DNA of 19,166 bases from Hyphomicrobiaceae bacterium (GCA_020442225.1 JAGRKR010000223.1:282-19447), one strand, 5' to 3'; positions 1 to 7,586 are shown, counted from the stretch's first letter. Numbers and translations are program-made. Notes: generated by a model from the letters alone, not told the origin.

Positions 1-587
1 TCCATGGTCGGGAAGGCGAGCTCGGCGAGCGTCGGGCTCTGCGTCTCCGGACGGGCCGCGCTCTCGCCAACCCAGCCGGTGCCGGGGCCGTTGACGGAGA
101 ACGGCTTCTTGAAGACGGAGCCGGAGACCTGACGCACGCCGGCAATGGCGCGGATCGGCGAGATGTCGCGCAACGCGCCGTTGATGGCCCGCTCGGTCTC
201 CTCAGGCACGAGATAGCCGCCGTCCGGGTCGGAGCCGACGGAGAGCGCCTTCTGCTCGAGCGAGCGCAGGGTGCCAGCTTCGCCGCGCCGCACGTAGCCT
301 TCGAACACGGCCTTGTGCTCGCGGGCGAGAGGGGAGGCCGCGGCGCCGCCGAGCTTCGGCCGGGCGGACTTGTGCACGAGATCGTCGATGACGCGGCGCT
401 GGCTGTCGAGCGCCTGGCCGAGCCGATCGAGCTTCTCACTGGTGAGCGGGTCGGGGCTCGAGCGACGCTCGATCTCGGTGAGGCGCGTCTCGTTGGTGTC
501 CTTGAACTCCTCGAAGGCGCGCATGAGGTCGTCGACGGCATGATCGAGGGAGGCGGACTTGAGTTCCAGCGTGGTGTCAGAGGGCAT
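1..587 (-). CDS. HK97-family major capsid protein, GTA g5-like (C-terminus beyond window)
   Basis: Major head protein that would form the capsid shell. Only the first 195 residues are visible because the gene runs off the left edge. Residues 1-75 are charged and helical, like the scaffolding delta domain of HK97 capsids. Residues 109-127 carry the motif LEQKALSVGSDPDGGYLVP, typical of the start of the mature capsid, and a W-V-G-E segment follows near 172-175. The ATG start is preceded by AAGGA on the minus strand. It overlaps the last 11 bases of the prohead protease gene, so the two are probably translationally coupled. In the family, the delta domain is removed by that protease; cleavage near residue 110 is inferred here. 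Family assignment is firm. The claim that it belongs to a GTA and not a prophage rests on the neighbours. Confidence 0.92.
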   Translation of the reverse strand, partial: MPSDTTLELKSASLDHAVDDLMRAFEEFKDTNETRLTEIERRSSPDPLTSEKLDRLGQALDSQRRVIDDLVHKSARPKLGGAAASPLAREHKAVFEGYVRRGEAGTLRSLEQKALSVGSDPDGGYLVPEETERAINGALRDISPIRAIAGVRQVSGSVFKKPFSVNGPGTGWVGESAARPETQSPTLAELAFPTM

Positions 588-1308
588 GGGTCGGTCCTTT
601 CCGGGTGATGGGAAGACGGAGAATGCGGGCCACCTCAGCCAGCCGATCGGCGAGCCGCTGCTCCCGCGCCTGGCCGTGCCCCGCATCCCGCAGGGGCTTC
701 AGCCCTTTGAGGCCGTCGCGCATGAGCGCGCGGGCCTCGGAGCGCGTGAACCCAGCGTCCTGCGTGAGCCAGCGCTCCAATTCGCGCTCCGTCGGCGCCG
801 CATGGGCGAACGGAGCAGACTTGAGCCGGGCGATGCGCGCCTCAGGCTGCATGGGGAAGGTGACGATGGAGATTTCCCACAGATCGACCTTGATGAGGCG
901 GCGCAGGCGCGAGCGCGGATCTCGCTGGCTGCGCACGGCGCGAAAGCCGATGGAGAGGCCGTCGACCGCGCCGGCGCGCATGAGGGAGAGCACCTCGCGG
1001 GCCCTGGCCAGCTCGGTCATGAGCCGGCCCCGCACGAACAGGCCGCGGGCGTCCTCGTGGAGCCGCTGCCAGACGCCGATGGGCTGACCGGGGTCGTGCT
1101 GGTAGAGCATCTTGATGCCGTCGGGACCTCGTTCCGCGAGGCTGTCGCGAAAAGCGCCGGGCAGTACGATGTCGCGTCCGAGGTCCTCCTTGTGGAAGAG
1201 GCAGGCGTAGCCCTCGAAGTCGCCGTCGAGTGAGACGCGCTTCAGATCGAGGGCGCAGAACTTCATCTCGCGCGCGGCCGGGGCCGGCGAGTTCGTCTCA
1301 TCGTGCAT
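577..1308 (-). CDS. HK97-family prohead protease, GTA g4-like
   Basis: Serine protease (peptidase family S78 type) that cleaves the capsid delta domain during head maturation. The protein is 243 residues. DIVLPGAF lies at 46-53, the candidate catalytic His71 in YQHDPGQPIG, and the candidate catalytic Ser119 in GLSIGF (117-122). A conserved strand DLWEISIVTFPM follows. The C-terminal third is basic and helical and may act as a scaffold contact. The ATG start has GAGGA nearby on the minus strand. The gene lies 60 bp after the portal stop, and its own stop overlaps the capsid start, which is the usual portal-protease-capsid order. No key residue appears missing. Confidence 0.92.
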   Translation of the reverse strand: MHDETNSPAPAAREMKFCALDLKRVSLDGDFEGYACLFHKEDLGRDIVLPGAFRDSLAERGPDGIKMLYQHDPGQPIGVWQRLHEDARGLFVRGRLMTELARAREVLSLMRAGAVDGLSIGFRAVRSQRDPRSRLRRLIKVDLWEISIVTFPMQPEARIARLKSAPFAHAAPTERELERWLTQDAGFTRSEARALMRDGLKGLKPLRDAGHGQAREQRLADRLAEVARILRLPITRKGPTHAL

Positions 1309-1372
1309 GTCGGGGGTCCTCGGGGCTCGGGTCGGGTTGATCGGCGGCTCGTGTGGCGTCGGCAGTGGTCAT
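1298..1372 (-). CDS. Possible 24-codon micro-ORF between portal and protease
   Basis: A short frame begins with an ATG that shares an ATGA overlap with the portal stop and ends 11 bases inside the protease gene. It reads MTTADATRAADQPDPSPEDP, followed by RHAR and a stop. The composition is polar and proline-rich, with no recognisable domain. Rhodobacter GTA clusters have a small gene (g3.5) at this position, but I cannot show homology. It may be a translational bridge that carries ribosomes from portal to protease, or chance. Confidence 0.2.
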   Translation of the reverse strand: MTTADATRAADQPDPSPEDPRHAR

Positions 1373-2619
1373 CCGTCTCGGTCTGCGGCGGCGGCATCAG
1401 GAGCGCCCGCGGCCGCAGCCCGCGGACCGTAGCCGACGGCGGCGCGCTTCTCGTCGGCATCGAGGAAACTCGAGCGTTCGAGACGCGCCCAGAGAGCCTC
1501 GCGCTCCGGCGACAAGGCCTCCACGGCATCGAGATCGGGTGCGAGACGAACGTGATCGCCGTAGGCCGGCGCGAGCCAGCCCGTGAGCGCGCGGGCGGCG
1601 CGGGTGACGAGCGGCAGGACCGTCAGTCGCCAGAAGGCGCGGCTCGCTTCCTGGTAGTTGGAATAGGTGTTGTCGCCGGGGATGCCGAGCAGCATGGGCG
1701 GCACGCCGATGGCGAGGGCGATTTCGCGCGCGGCGGCGTTCTTCGCCTCCATGAAGTCGAGATCGCGTGGGGTGAGGCTCATCGCCTTCCAATCGAGACC
1801 GCCTTCGAGGAGCAGCGGGCGTCCGGCATTGCGGGCACCCTGGAAGCTTGCTTCGAGCTCGCTTTTCAGGCGGTAACACTGGTCGGTAGTGAGGTGGCCG
1901 CCGCGCGTGTAGACGAGGGCACCCGAGGGGCGGGCCGAGTTGTCGAGCAGGGCCTTGTTCCAGCGGGCGGCGGCGTTGTGCAGATCGATGGCCGAGGCGG
2001 CTGCCTCGATGGGTGAGAGGCCGTAGTGGTCGTTGGCGGGGTGAAACAGGCGGAGTTGCAGGATGCGTGGCACGCCCGTCACCGCCTCGCCGGAAATGCG
2101 TACGGTGGCGCCGGTGGCGGTGTAGTCGTAGGCCTCGGGCCAGCCGTCGGCGCCGGGGACGACGCGCATGCGGTCAGGACGCAGCGCATGCAACTCACGC
2201 AACCGCCCACCGTAGGCCACGGCCTCGAGATAACCGTTGCCGGAGACGAGCAGGAACCCGAGCCAGGCCTCCATCAGGTCGGTGTAGGTCTGGCCGGGGC
2301 TTGGTCGGGCGAGCAGGTCGAGGAGGGCGTGATCCTCTAGCTCGTCGGCACCGGAGTAGAGAAGCAGGGGGACGGAGGCGGCAGCCTCCGCGATCATGCG
2401 CACGGAGCGATAGACGATGGCATTCTGCATCATGCCTTCGCGGGCGAGTGCCGCGTAATCGCGCGGCGTCCAGGCCGGTTGCCCGAGCGTCTGCAGGGCG
2501 ATGAGCGGCCCTGCCGACGATGCCTTGGTATCGTCGCGGGACCCGGGGAAGAGGCTCGCAAGAGCCTGTCCGAGGCGCGCGAAGGGGCTCGCGGCCAGCG
2601 GTGCTGGACGTGTTGGCAT
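1369..2619 (-). CDS. HK97-family phage portal protein, GTA g3-like
   Basis: Portal subunit that would form the dodecameric DNA channel at one capsid vertex and dock the terminase. The length of 416 residues is normal for the HK97 portal family. Recognisable parts include residues 64-90 (MQNAIVYRSVRMIAEAAASVP), LVSGNGYLE near 124-132, FHPANDHYGLSPIEAA at 192-207, and AIGVPPMLLGIPGDNTYSNYQEA at 303-325, all characteristic of this family. The ATG start follows AAAGG on the minus strand. The gene lies 22 bp downstream of the terminase stop, consistent with one operon. The tail after residue 400 is alanine-rich and probably disordered. Confidence 0.93.
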   Translation of the reverse strand: MPTRPAPLAASPFARLGQALASLFPGSRDDTKASSAGPLIALQTLGQPAWTPRDYAALAREGMMQNAIVYRSVRMIAEAAASVPLLLYSGADELEDHALLDLLARPSPGQTYTDLMEAWLGFLLVSGNGYLEAVAYGGRLRELHALRPDRMRVVPGADGWPEAYDYTATGATVRISGEAVTGVPRILQLRLFHPANDHYGLSPIEAAASAIDLHNAAARWNKALLDNSARPSGALVYTRGGHLTTDQCYRLKSELEASFQGARNAGRPLLLEGGLDWKAMSLTPRDLDFMEAKNAAAREIALAIGVPPMLLGIPGDNTYSNYQEASRAFWRLTVLPLVTRAARALTGWLAPAYGDHVRLAPDLDAVEALSPEREALWARLERSSFLDADEKRAAVGYGPRAAAAGAPDAAAADRDG

Positions 2620-2641
2620 GTCTCGACCTTTTTCTCGGGGC

Positions 2642-3997
2642 TCAGACGGGCCGGATGGCCGGTGCGGGTGCGGGAGCGATCATCAACTCGGTAAGCGCCC
2701 AGACGAGCGCGTCGAGCCGGTCGGGGCTGCGCCCGCCGCTCAGCCCGCCCGGGCCGAACTCGGTCATCTGACGTTCGAGGTCGGGCCATTCGCCGACGTG
2801 AGCGACCCGGCCCTCGGCATAGAGCGCGGCGACGGGCTCGGCGCGCAGCCACTTGCCGCGTGAGGCACGCACGAGGCGGATGGGAAGCCCTTCCTCGACC
2901 TGCCGGAGGACGAGACCGACGAGCTCGCCGCCTTGGTTGACCTCGGCGACGATGCGGTCGGCGGAAAAGTCATGGAAGGCGGCAACGGCTGCGCGCGCCC
3001 AGACGTGGGGCTGGCGACCCTGCACGGTGCGGTCGGCCAGGACGTAGCCGCGCCCATCGACGCCGAGGCCGGCGACAACGATGCCACAGGCGTCGGCCGA
3101 GCCGCCGGAGGTGACCGGAGGGTCGACGGCGACGACGATGCGGCCGAGCTCGGGCGGCCGCTCGAGGCGCAGCCGCTCGATCCAGTCGCGCCGCCACAGT
3201 GCGTCGTCGCGTTCCTCGATGACCTCACCGTCGAGTTCCTGGCGGCCAAGACGGCTGTCACCGTAGCGCCGCCGCATCTCCGAGAGGAAGTCCGGGGCGA
3301 GGTTCCCCGCATTGTCGGAGGTGCGCGAGCGGCTCACGACAGTCGTCGGGTCGGCCAGCAGGCGCTTGATGAGCGGCAGCGGCCGCGGCGTCGTGGTCAC
3401 GACCTGGCAGGGACTGGAGCCCAGACGGAGTGCAAACTGCAACATGTCGAACGCCTCGCTGGCGTGTCGCCACTTGGCGATTTCGTCGCACCAGGCGACG
3501 GCGAACTGGGGGCCGCGCAGACTGTCGGGGTCATCGCCCGAGAAGAGCTGAGCGATGGCGCCGTTCGGCCAGATCAGTCGCCGCTTGGTGGCCTCGTAGA
3601 CGGGCCGCTGGTGCGGCGGATGGATGGCCAGCAGGCCGGAGACGCCGTCGATCATCACGCTGCGGACCTGGTCGAGGGTCTCGCCGACGAGGGCGATGCG
3701 TGTGGCCGGCTCGACAGCGAGGGGAGCCAGGCCGAGGGCCTGAGCACGGATCCACTCCGCGCCTGCCCGGGTCTTGCCGGCTCCGCGCCCGCCGAGCACG
3801 AGCCAGGTGCGCCATGTCTCGCCGGTCGCGGTGGCTGCGGGTGGCAATTGATCGTCGCGCGCCCAGACGAGCCAATCGTGCACGAGCGCCTCAACATCGG
3901 ACGCCGGCAGCGAGGTGACGATCTCATCGAGGATCCCGTTCCGCGCACAGGCGCGCAAGGCGGCCCGCAAGCTCAGCGCGCCATCGCTCCGTATCAT
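2642..3997 (-). CDS. Terminase large subunit (packaging ATPase/nuclease), GTA g2-like
   Basis: Motor that pumps DNA into the prohead and cuts it. The protein is 451 residues. The N-terminal ATPase has Walker A GGRGAGKT at 69-76, Walker B VAWCDE at 167-172 (Asp171, Glu172) and a coupling motif TTTPRP at 201-206. The RNase H-like nuclease domain shows VAVDPP at 289-294, Glu352 in VAEVNQGGE, and Asp426/Asp429 in DRLDALVWAL, so all acidic metal ligands appear present. The ATG start is backed by GGAGGG about 10 bases upstream and overlaps the end of the preceding small gene by 74 bp. A later TTG start at codon 10 is possible. In GTAs this enzyme packages host DNA by headful cutting; that role is inferred here. 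Confidence 0.95.
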   Translation of the reverse strand: MIRSDGALSLRAALRACARNGILDEIVTSLPASDVEALVHDWLVWARDDQLPPAATATGETWRTWLVLGGRGAGKTRAGAEWIRAQALGLAPLAVEPATRIALVGETLDQVRSVMIDGVSGLLAIHPPHQRPVYEATKRRLIWPNGAIAQLFSGDDPDSLRGPQFAVAWCDEIAKWRHASEAFDMLQFALRLGSSPCQVVTTTPRPLPLIKRLLADPTTVVSRSRTSDNAGNLAPDFLSEMRRRYGDSRLGRQELDGEVIEERDDALWRRDWIERLRLERPPELGRIVVAVDPPVTSGGSADACGIVVAGLGVDGRGYVLADRTVQGRQPHVWARAAVAAFHDFSADRIVAEVNQGGELVGLVLRQVEEGLPIRLVRASRGKWLRAEPVAALYAEGRVAHVGEWPDLERQMTEFGPGGLSGGRSPDRLDALVWALTELMIAPAPAPAIRPV

Positions 3998-4307
3998 GCG
4001 GCTGGCGCCCTCCGTCCTCGGGGTTTCTGGTGCTGGCTCGTTCCTGCAACTCGGTGAGTTTCTCGAAGTCGCGCACGAGAGTGCTGAGCGCGCTCGTGGT
4101 CGCCTCGCTGGTGGTGCGCGACTGGGCTTGGTCCTGGGCCATCTGCTCCTCGATCGTTTCGAGCCTCTGCTCGAGCGCAGCGAAAAGACGCTGGACGACG
4201 CTACGTGCGGGCGGCCGCCGGGATGCTCGGCGGGGCGCGACGGATCGGGCTTGCCGCTTGCTGGTCCGGGCGGGCGTCGCGGCGATGCTGCGGCGAGCCA
4301 AGCTCAA
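3924..4307 (-). CDS. Probable small terminase-like protein, GTA g1-like
   Basis: Small protein of up to 127 residues at the head of the packaging operon. The first 40 residues are very basic (many Arg and Lys). Residues 38-62 (VVQRLFAALEQRLETIEEQMAQDQ) and 76-92 are amphipathic helices likely to form a coiled coil. The tail ERWRAELAGRLARLCAERD is also helical. Position, size and the RDFEKLTEL segment fit the GTA g1 product, which acts as a small terminase in Rhodobacter capsulatus. The furthest-upstream start is TTG at 4307 without a clear ribosome site; a GTG inside the basic N-terminus (near residue 38) is a credible alternative. Homology is not obvious by eye, so this call leans on synteny and helix content. 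Confidence 0.7.
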   Translation of the reverse strand: MSLARRSIAATPARTSKRQARSVAPRRASRRPPARSVVQRLFAALEQRLETIEEQMAQDQAQSRTTSEATTSALSTLVRDFEKLTELQERASTRNPEDGGRQPHDTERWRAELAGRLARLCAERDPR

Positions 4308-4351
4308 CCCCCATGGTGTCGAAACAAATCTGAGTTTATGGGAACGATTCA

Positions 4352-4372
4352 GGTGCCCCGTGGCGGGGCACC
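4352..4372 (-). terminator. Perfect 9-bp hairpin in the presumed GTA leader
   Basis: GGTGCCCCG at 4352-4360 pairs perfectly with CGGGGCACC at 4364-4372 around a 3-base loop. It sits about 45-65 bases before the first GTA gene and about 75 bases after the predicted transcription start. No T-run follows on either strand, so a classical intrinsic terminator is not shown. It may be an attenuator, pause or RNA-processing element. Confidence 0.4.
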
Positions 4373-4453
4373 CATGTCGATGCGCAAGAGACGGGCGAAT
4401 TTATGGAGCAGCAGCTTCGCTCGTGCCGTCTACAAGTTGCGCATCATGACAAA

Positions 4454-4482
4454 ACAATACTTGAGAAGCGTTTCGCTGTCAA
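4454..4482 (-). promoter_or_regulatory. Predicted sigma70-type promoter for the GTA operon
   Basis: On the minus strand TTGACA (4482-4477) is followed by a 17-base spacer and TATTGT (4459-4454). The -35 is a perfect match to consensus, the spacing is optimal, and the -10 matches at 4 of 6 positions. Transcription would begin near 4447, giving a leader of about 140 nt before the first packaging gene. The sequence upstream is AT-rich. Confidence 0.55.
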
Positions 4483-4490
4483 TGAAAAAT

Positions 4491-4559
4491 AGGATAGAAA
4501 ACTCATTTTATTCTGGTGATGTTCGTGTATTCGTGGCGACTGCGGTTCGAACAGGATAG
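4491..4559 (-). promoter_or_regulatory. Duplicated CTATCCT heptamer upstream of the GTA promoter
   Basis: AGGATAG on the plus strand (CTATCCT on the minus) occurs at 4491-4497 and 4553-4559, in the same orientation and 62 bp apart, about six helical turns. The proximal copy ends 8 bp upstream of the predicted -35 box, a normal activator position. An 8-bp palindrome GTTCGAAC lies next to the distal copy at 4545-4552. Regulator binding is a hypothesis only. Confidence 0.3.
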
Positions 4560-4630
4560 CATAGACCTGGAGTGCGGGAATAAGTCGCCCGCGAGCATCG
4601 CCGCCCGGTGCGGTGCACGAGCCGTGTTGC

Positions 4631-4647
4631 CGCCGGCACGGCCGGCG
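4631..4647 (-). terminator. GC hairpin just after the UPF0260 gene
   Basis: CGCCGGC (4631-4637) and GCCGGCG (4641-4647) form a perfect 7-bp stem with a 3-base loop, 9 bases past the UPF0260 stop on the minus strand. No T-run is present. It could separate UPF0260 transcription from the GTA operon. In such GC-rich sequence a chance origin is possible. Confidence 0.35.
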
Positions 4648-4656
4648 CCCGCCCCG

Positions 4657-5106
4657 TCAGGATTTCGGGAAATGGCGGATGATGTAGCGGTGATACGACG
4701 TCTCTTTGACCTTGGATTCGGTCATGGCCCAGCCGCGCACGGAAATCCCGGCCTGATGCACCGTCTCGCGGGACGCCGAGACGAGAGGATGCCACCAGGC
4801 GAGGTCGCGGCCCTGGGACAGGCGCTTGTAGGCGCAGGTGGCGGGCAGCCAATCGAGCTTGCGCACGCTTTCGGGATCGATGGGGACGCAATCGGGCATG
4901 CTGGAATGCCTCTGCTCGTAATCGCTGCAGCGGCAAGAGCCGATGTCGAGGAGGCGGCAGGCAAGGCGGGTCAGATGCAGGTCGCCGGTGTCCTCGTCCT
5001 CGAGCTTGACGAGACAGCACCGCCCACAGCCGTCACACAGTGATTCCCATTCCTGCTGCGACATCTCGTCGAGCGATTTCGTCTTCCAGAACGGCAGCTC
5101 AGTCAC
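4657..5106 (-). CDS. UPF0260 (YcgN-family) cysteine-cluster protein
   Basis: Small cytosolic protein of 149 residues, the usual family length, with unknown biochemical role. The family is built around a metal-binding cysteine cluster of the YkgJ type. Here it is C24-x2-C27-x2-C30-C31, with further cysteines at 50, 58, 60, 73 and 91. Other recognisable segments are LPATCAYKRLSQGRDLAWWHPL and a C-terminal GWAMTESKVKETSYHRYIIRHFP. The predicted start is GTG; no strong ribosome site precedes it, but no better in-frame start is visible. It diverges from the penicillin-binding protein gene. Zinc or iron-sulfur binding is plausible and unproven for this family. Confidence 0.88.
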   Translation of the reverse strand: MTELPFWKTKSLDEMSQQEWESLCDGCGRCCLVKLEDEDTGDLHLTRLACRLLDIGSCRCSDYEQRHSSMPDCVPIDPESVRKLDWLPATCAYKRLSQGRDLAWWHPLVSASRETVHQAGISVRGWAMTESKVKETSYHRYIIRHFPKS

Positions 5107-5341
5107 GCGGATGGTTCCAATACGTATCGATGATGGCGCGGCAGACTAGCACGGTGGCGCCGGAATGATGGGTGTCAAGCGGGCCACCGGCGCCGCGGAG
5201 GCCGAGAGGGTGTGGCAGCAGGGCAGCAATCCGCCCGGGAAACGAGCAAGGACGAGCTACACGAGTGGCTCCGAGTCTGCCATTGTTGCGGCGATATTGC
5301 TCGGCATTTTGTGACGATGTGGGGAACACGAGGCGGCAACG

Positions 5342-7555
5342 TTGCCCGACTGGCTTTACACGCGTGGCGGTCGCAATCGCCTGGTCAACTGGCTTGGACT
5401 CGATAGTTGGATCGATTCGAGCCTGGCGAGCCTATGGCAACGGCTGGTCGATCGCTGGAATGCGGCGTCGAGCTTCTTCGCGCGGTTCAAGCTGACGGGC
5501 TGGCGACGGCTTCTCAATGAACTCGGCAGCGAGATGCTGACGCTCGGCACCGGCGGGGTCGTGCTGCTCTACGCTTTGTCGCTGCCGGCGCTGCAGGAGA
5601 TCGACGAGGGGCGCTGGCTGGCAACGGGCAAGTACAGCGTCACGTTCCTCGATCAGCAGGGCAACGAGATCGGCAAGCGCGGCATTCTGCACTCCGATGC
5701 GGTGCCACTCGAAGAAATCCCGGACTACATGATCAAGGCGACGCTGTCGACGGAGGATCGGCGCTTCTTCGAGCACTTCGGCATCGACGTGCTCGGCACG
5801 CTGCGCGCGATGGTCGAGAACCTGCGCGCAAACACGGTCGTGCAGGGCGGCTCGACTCTGACGCAGCAGCTTGCCAAGAACCTGTTCCTGTCGTCGGAAC
5901 GGTCTTTCGATCGCAAGCTCAAGGAGGCCTTCCTCGCACTCTGGCTCGAGGCGCGGATGACCAAGCGGCAGATCCTGAAGCTCTACTTCGATCGCGCCTA
6001 CATGGGCGGCGGAGCGTTCGGCGTCGAGGCTGCGGCGCAGTTCTACTTCGGCAAGTCGATCCGCCACGTGACGCTCGCGGAAGCGGCGCTGCTGGCGGGG
6101 CTTTTCAAGGCACCGACCAAATATGCGCCACATCTCAACCTGCCGGCGACGCGGGCACGCACGCATGAGGTGCTGTCGAACCTGGTCGAGGCCGGCTACA
6201 TGACGGAGGCCGAGGTCTATCAGGCGCGCATCAAGCCGGCCGAGGTCGTCGAGACGCGCGCGACGTACAGCCCCGACTGGTTTCTCGACTGGGCGTTCGA
6301 AGAGGTGCAACGCCTGGCGCATGGCAAGAATGACTATGTGCTGACCGCGCGGACGACAATCGATCTCAGCCTGCAGCGCGCCGCCGAGGAATCGCTGACG
6401 TCGGTGATCCGCCAGCACGGCCGCGCGCAGCGCGCCCGCCAGGGAGCGCTCGTGGCCATGGAGGTGGATGGCGCGGTGCGAGCCATCGTCGGCGGCATGG
6501 ACTACGGCGAGAGCCAGTTCAATCGTGCCACTGCGGCGCGGCGTCAGCCGGGCTCATCGTTCAAGCCCTATGTCTACGCGGTCGCGCTGCGGGAAGGCTA
6601 CACACCGAATTCGGTCGTCTATGACCGCTCACGGTCCTGCGGCAACTGGACTCCGAAAAACTACTCGGGCGGCTGGTCGGGGCGCCGGCTCTCGCTGGCG
6701 CATGCGCTGGCGCGTTCGCTCAACACGGTGGCCGCAGAGCTGTCGTTCTCGGTCGGACGCGAGAAGGTCCTCGATCTCGTACAGAAGCTGGGCATCAAGG
6801 GCGTGCGCAAGACCTGCTCGATGGCGCTGGGCGATACCGGCATCACGCCGATCGAGCACACGGCCGGCTTCGCCACGTTTGCCAATGGCGGCAAGCTGTC
6901 GCTCGCGTACGGCGTAACCGAGATCCACAATTCGAAGGGCGAACTCGTCTATTCGCGCGAGCGTGACGAGAAGCCGGCCCCGCAGATCGTGCCACGCCGT
7001 GTCGCCGAGCGGCTCAATACGATGCTGCAACTCGTCGTGACGGAGGGAACCGGACGGCGGGCGCAACTGGATTTCACGTATACCGCCGGCAAGACGGGCA
7101 CCAGCTCCAGCTATCGCGACGCCTGGTTCGTGGGGTTCAGCGGCAAGTACGTGACGGGCGTCTGGATCGGCAACGACGATTTCCGCCCGATGGGACGGGT
7201 GACCGGCGGCAGCCTGCCGGCCATGGCCTGGGCGAGCTTCATGTCCGTGGCGCACAAGAGCATGGATATCGCGCAGATCCCCGGGCTCGGCATCCATCCC
7301 CGTCAAGTGGAGGAGCGCCAGCGGATGGCGGCACTGGCCAGAGCGGACCCGTCTCTGGCCGGGCAGGGAAAGCAGAGAACCACCATGTCGACCAAGTCCC
7401 GCACGGTGTTGCGTGACATCGCCGGAAGCTTCCGCAAGGCGGGCGGGCTCGGGCCGCTGCCGGCGGCGACCGAGCCGGTCGAGCCGCAGCCAAAAGAGGG
7501 CGTGCGCCGGCGCATGACGCCGTCCAGCGTCAAGGCGCCGATCGCGCGCCCCTGA
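5342..7555 (+). CDS. Bifunctional penicillin-binding protein (glycosyltransferase/transpeptidase, class A)
   Basis: Inner-membrane enzyme that polymerises glycan strands from lipid II and crosslinks the peptides. The protein is 737 residues. A membrane helix lies at about 67-83. The GT51 domain has TEDRRFFEHFGID at 137-149 (catalytic Glu138) and QGGSTLTQQLAKN at 168-180. The transpeptidase has the active-site S-S-F-K at 405-408, SLN at 459-461 and KTGT at 584-587, so both active sites look complete. A basic, proline-containing cytoplasm-unlike tail follows residue 665. The start is a TTG with a weak AGGCGG upstream; the N-terminal 60 residues are hydrophilic and amphipathic. Whether it corresponds to PBP1A, 1B or 1C is not clear by eye. 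The downstream DUF1214/DUF1254 pair is close enough to be co-transcribed. Confidence 0.93.
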   Translation: MPDWLYTRGGRNRLVNWLGLDSWIDSSLASLWQRLVDRWNAASSFFARFKLTGWRRLLNELGSEMLTLGTGGVVLLYALSLPALQEIDEGRWLATGKYSVTFLDQQGNEIGKRGILHSDAVPLEEIPDYMIKATLSTEDRRFFEHFGIDVLGTLRAMVENLRANTVVQGGSTLTQQLAKNLFLSSERSFDRKLKEAFLALWLEARMTKRQILKLYFDRAYMGGGAFGVEAAAQFYFGKSIRHVTLAEAALLAGLFKAPTKYAPHLNLPATRARTHEVLSNLVEAGYMTEAEVYQARIKPAEVVETRATYSPDWFLDWAFEEVQRLAHGKNDYVLTARTTIDLSLQRAAEESLTSVIRQHGRAQRARQGALVAMEVDGAVRAIVGGMDYGESQFNRATAARRQPGSSFKPYVYAVALREGYTPNSVVYDRSRSCGNWTPKNYSGGWSGRRLSLAHALARSLNTVAAELSFSVGREKVLDLVQKLGIKGVRKTCSMALGDTGITPIEHTAGFATFANGGKLSLAYGVTEIHNSKGELVYSRERDEKPAPQIVPRRVAERLNTMLQLVVTEGTGRRAQLDFTYTAGKTGTSSSYRDAWFVGFSGKYVTGVWIGNDDFRPMGRVTGGSLPAMAWASFMSVAHKSMDIAQIPGLGIHPRQVEERQRMAALARADPSLAGQGKQRTTMSTKSRTVLRDIAGSFRKAGGLGPLPAATEPVEPQPKEGVRRRMTPSSVKAPIARP

Positions 7556-7586
7556 TGCCATCGCGCGCCGTAGAGGAGAGACAGGT

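Larger units (their letters stand above)
4308..4656. other. 349-bp gene-free region upstream of the GTA operon
   Basis: No convincing coding sequence lies here. From the UPF0260 side it holds a GC hairpin (4631-4647), an AT-rich patch (about 4440-4530) with a promoter, a duplicated AGGATAG, and a second perfect hairpin (4352-4372). The AT-rich patch is the most AT-rich part of the window and contrasts sharply with the GC-rich genes around it. Confidence 0.7.

Noticed and set aside
1263..1529. 88-codon minus-strand frame across the portal/protease junction as g3.5
   Set aside because: It is arginine/proline-rich shadow sequence overlapping both genes deeply, with no ribosome site.
4519..4552. 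Two GTTC words as a possible alphaproteobacterial LexA box
   Set aside because: The required spacing is 7 bases; these are more than 20 bases apart.
4535..4565. GGTTCGAAC resembling a tRNA T-loop and a possible attachment site
   Set aside because: The flanking bases do not pair as a T-stem on either strand, and no acceptor or anticodon arm can be built.
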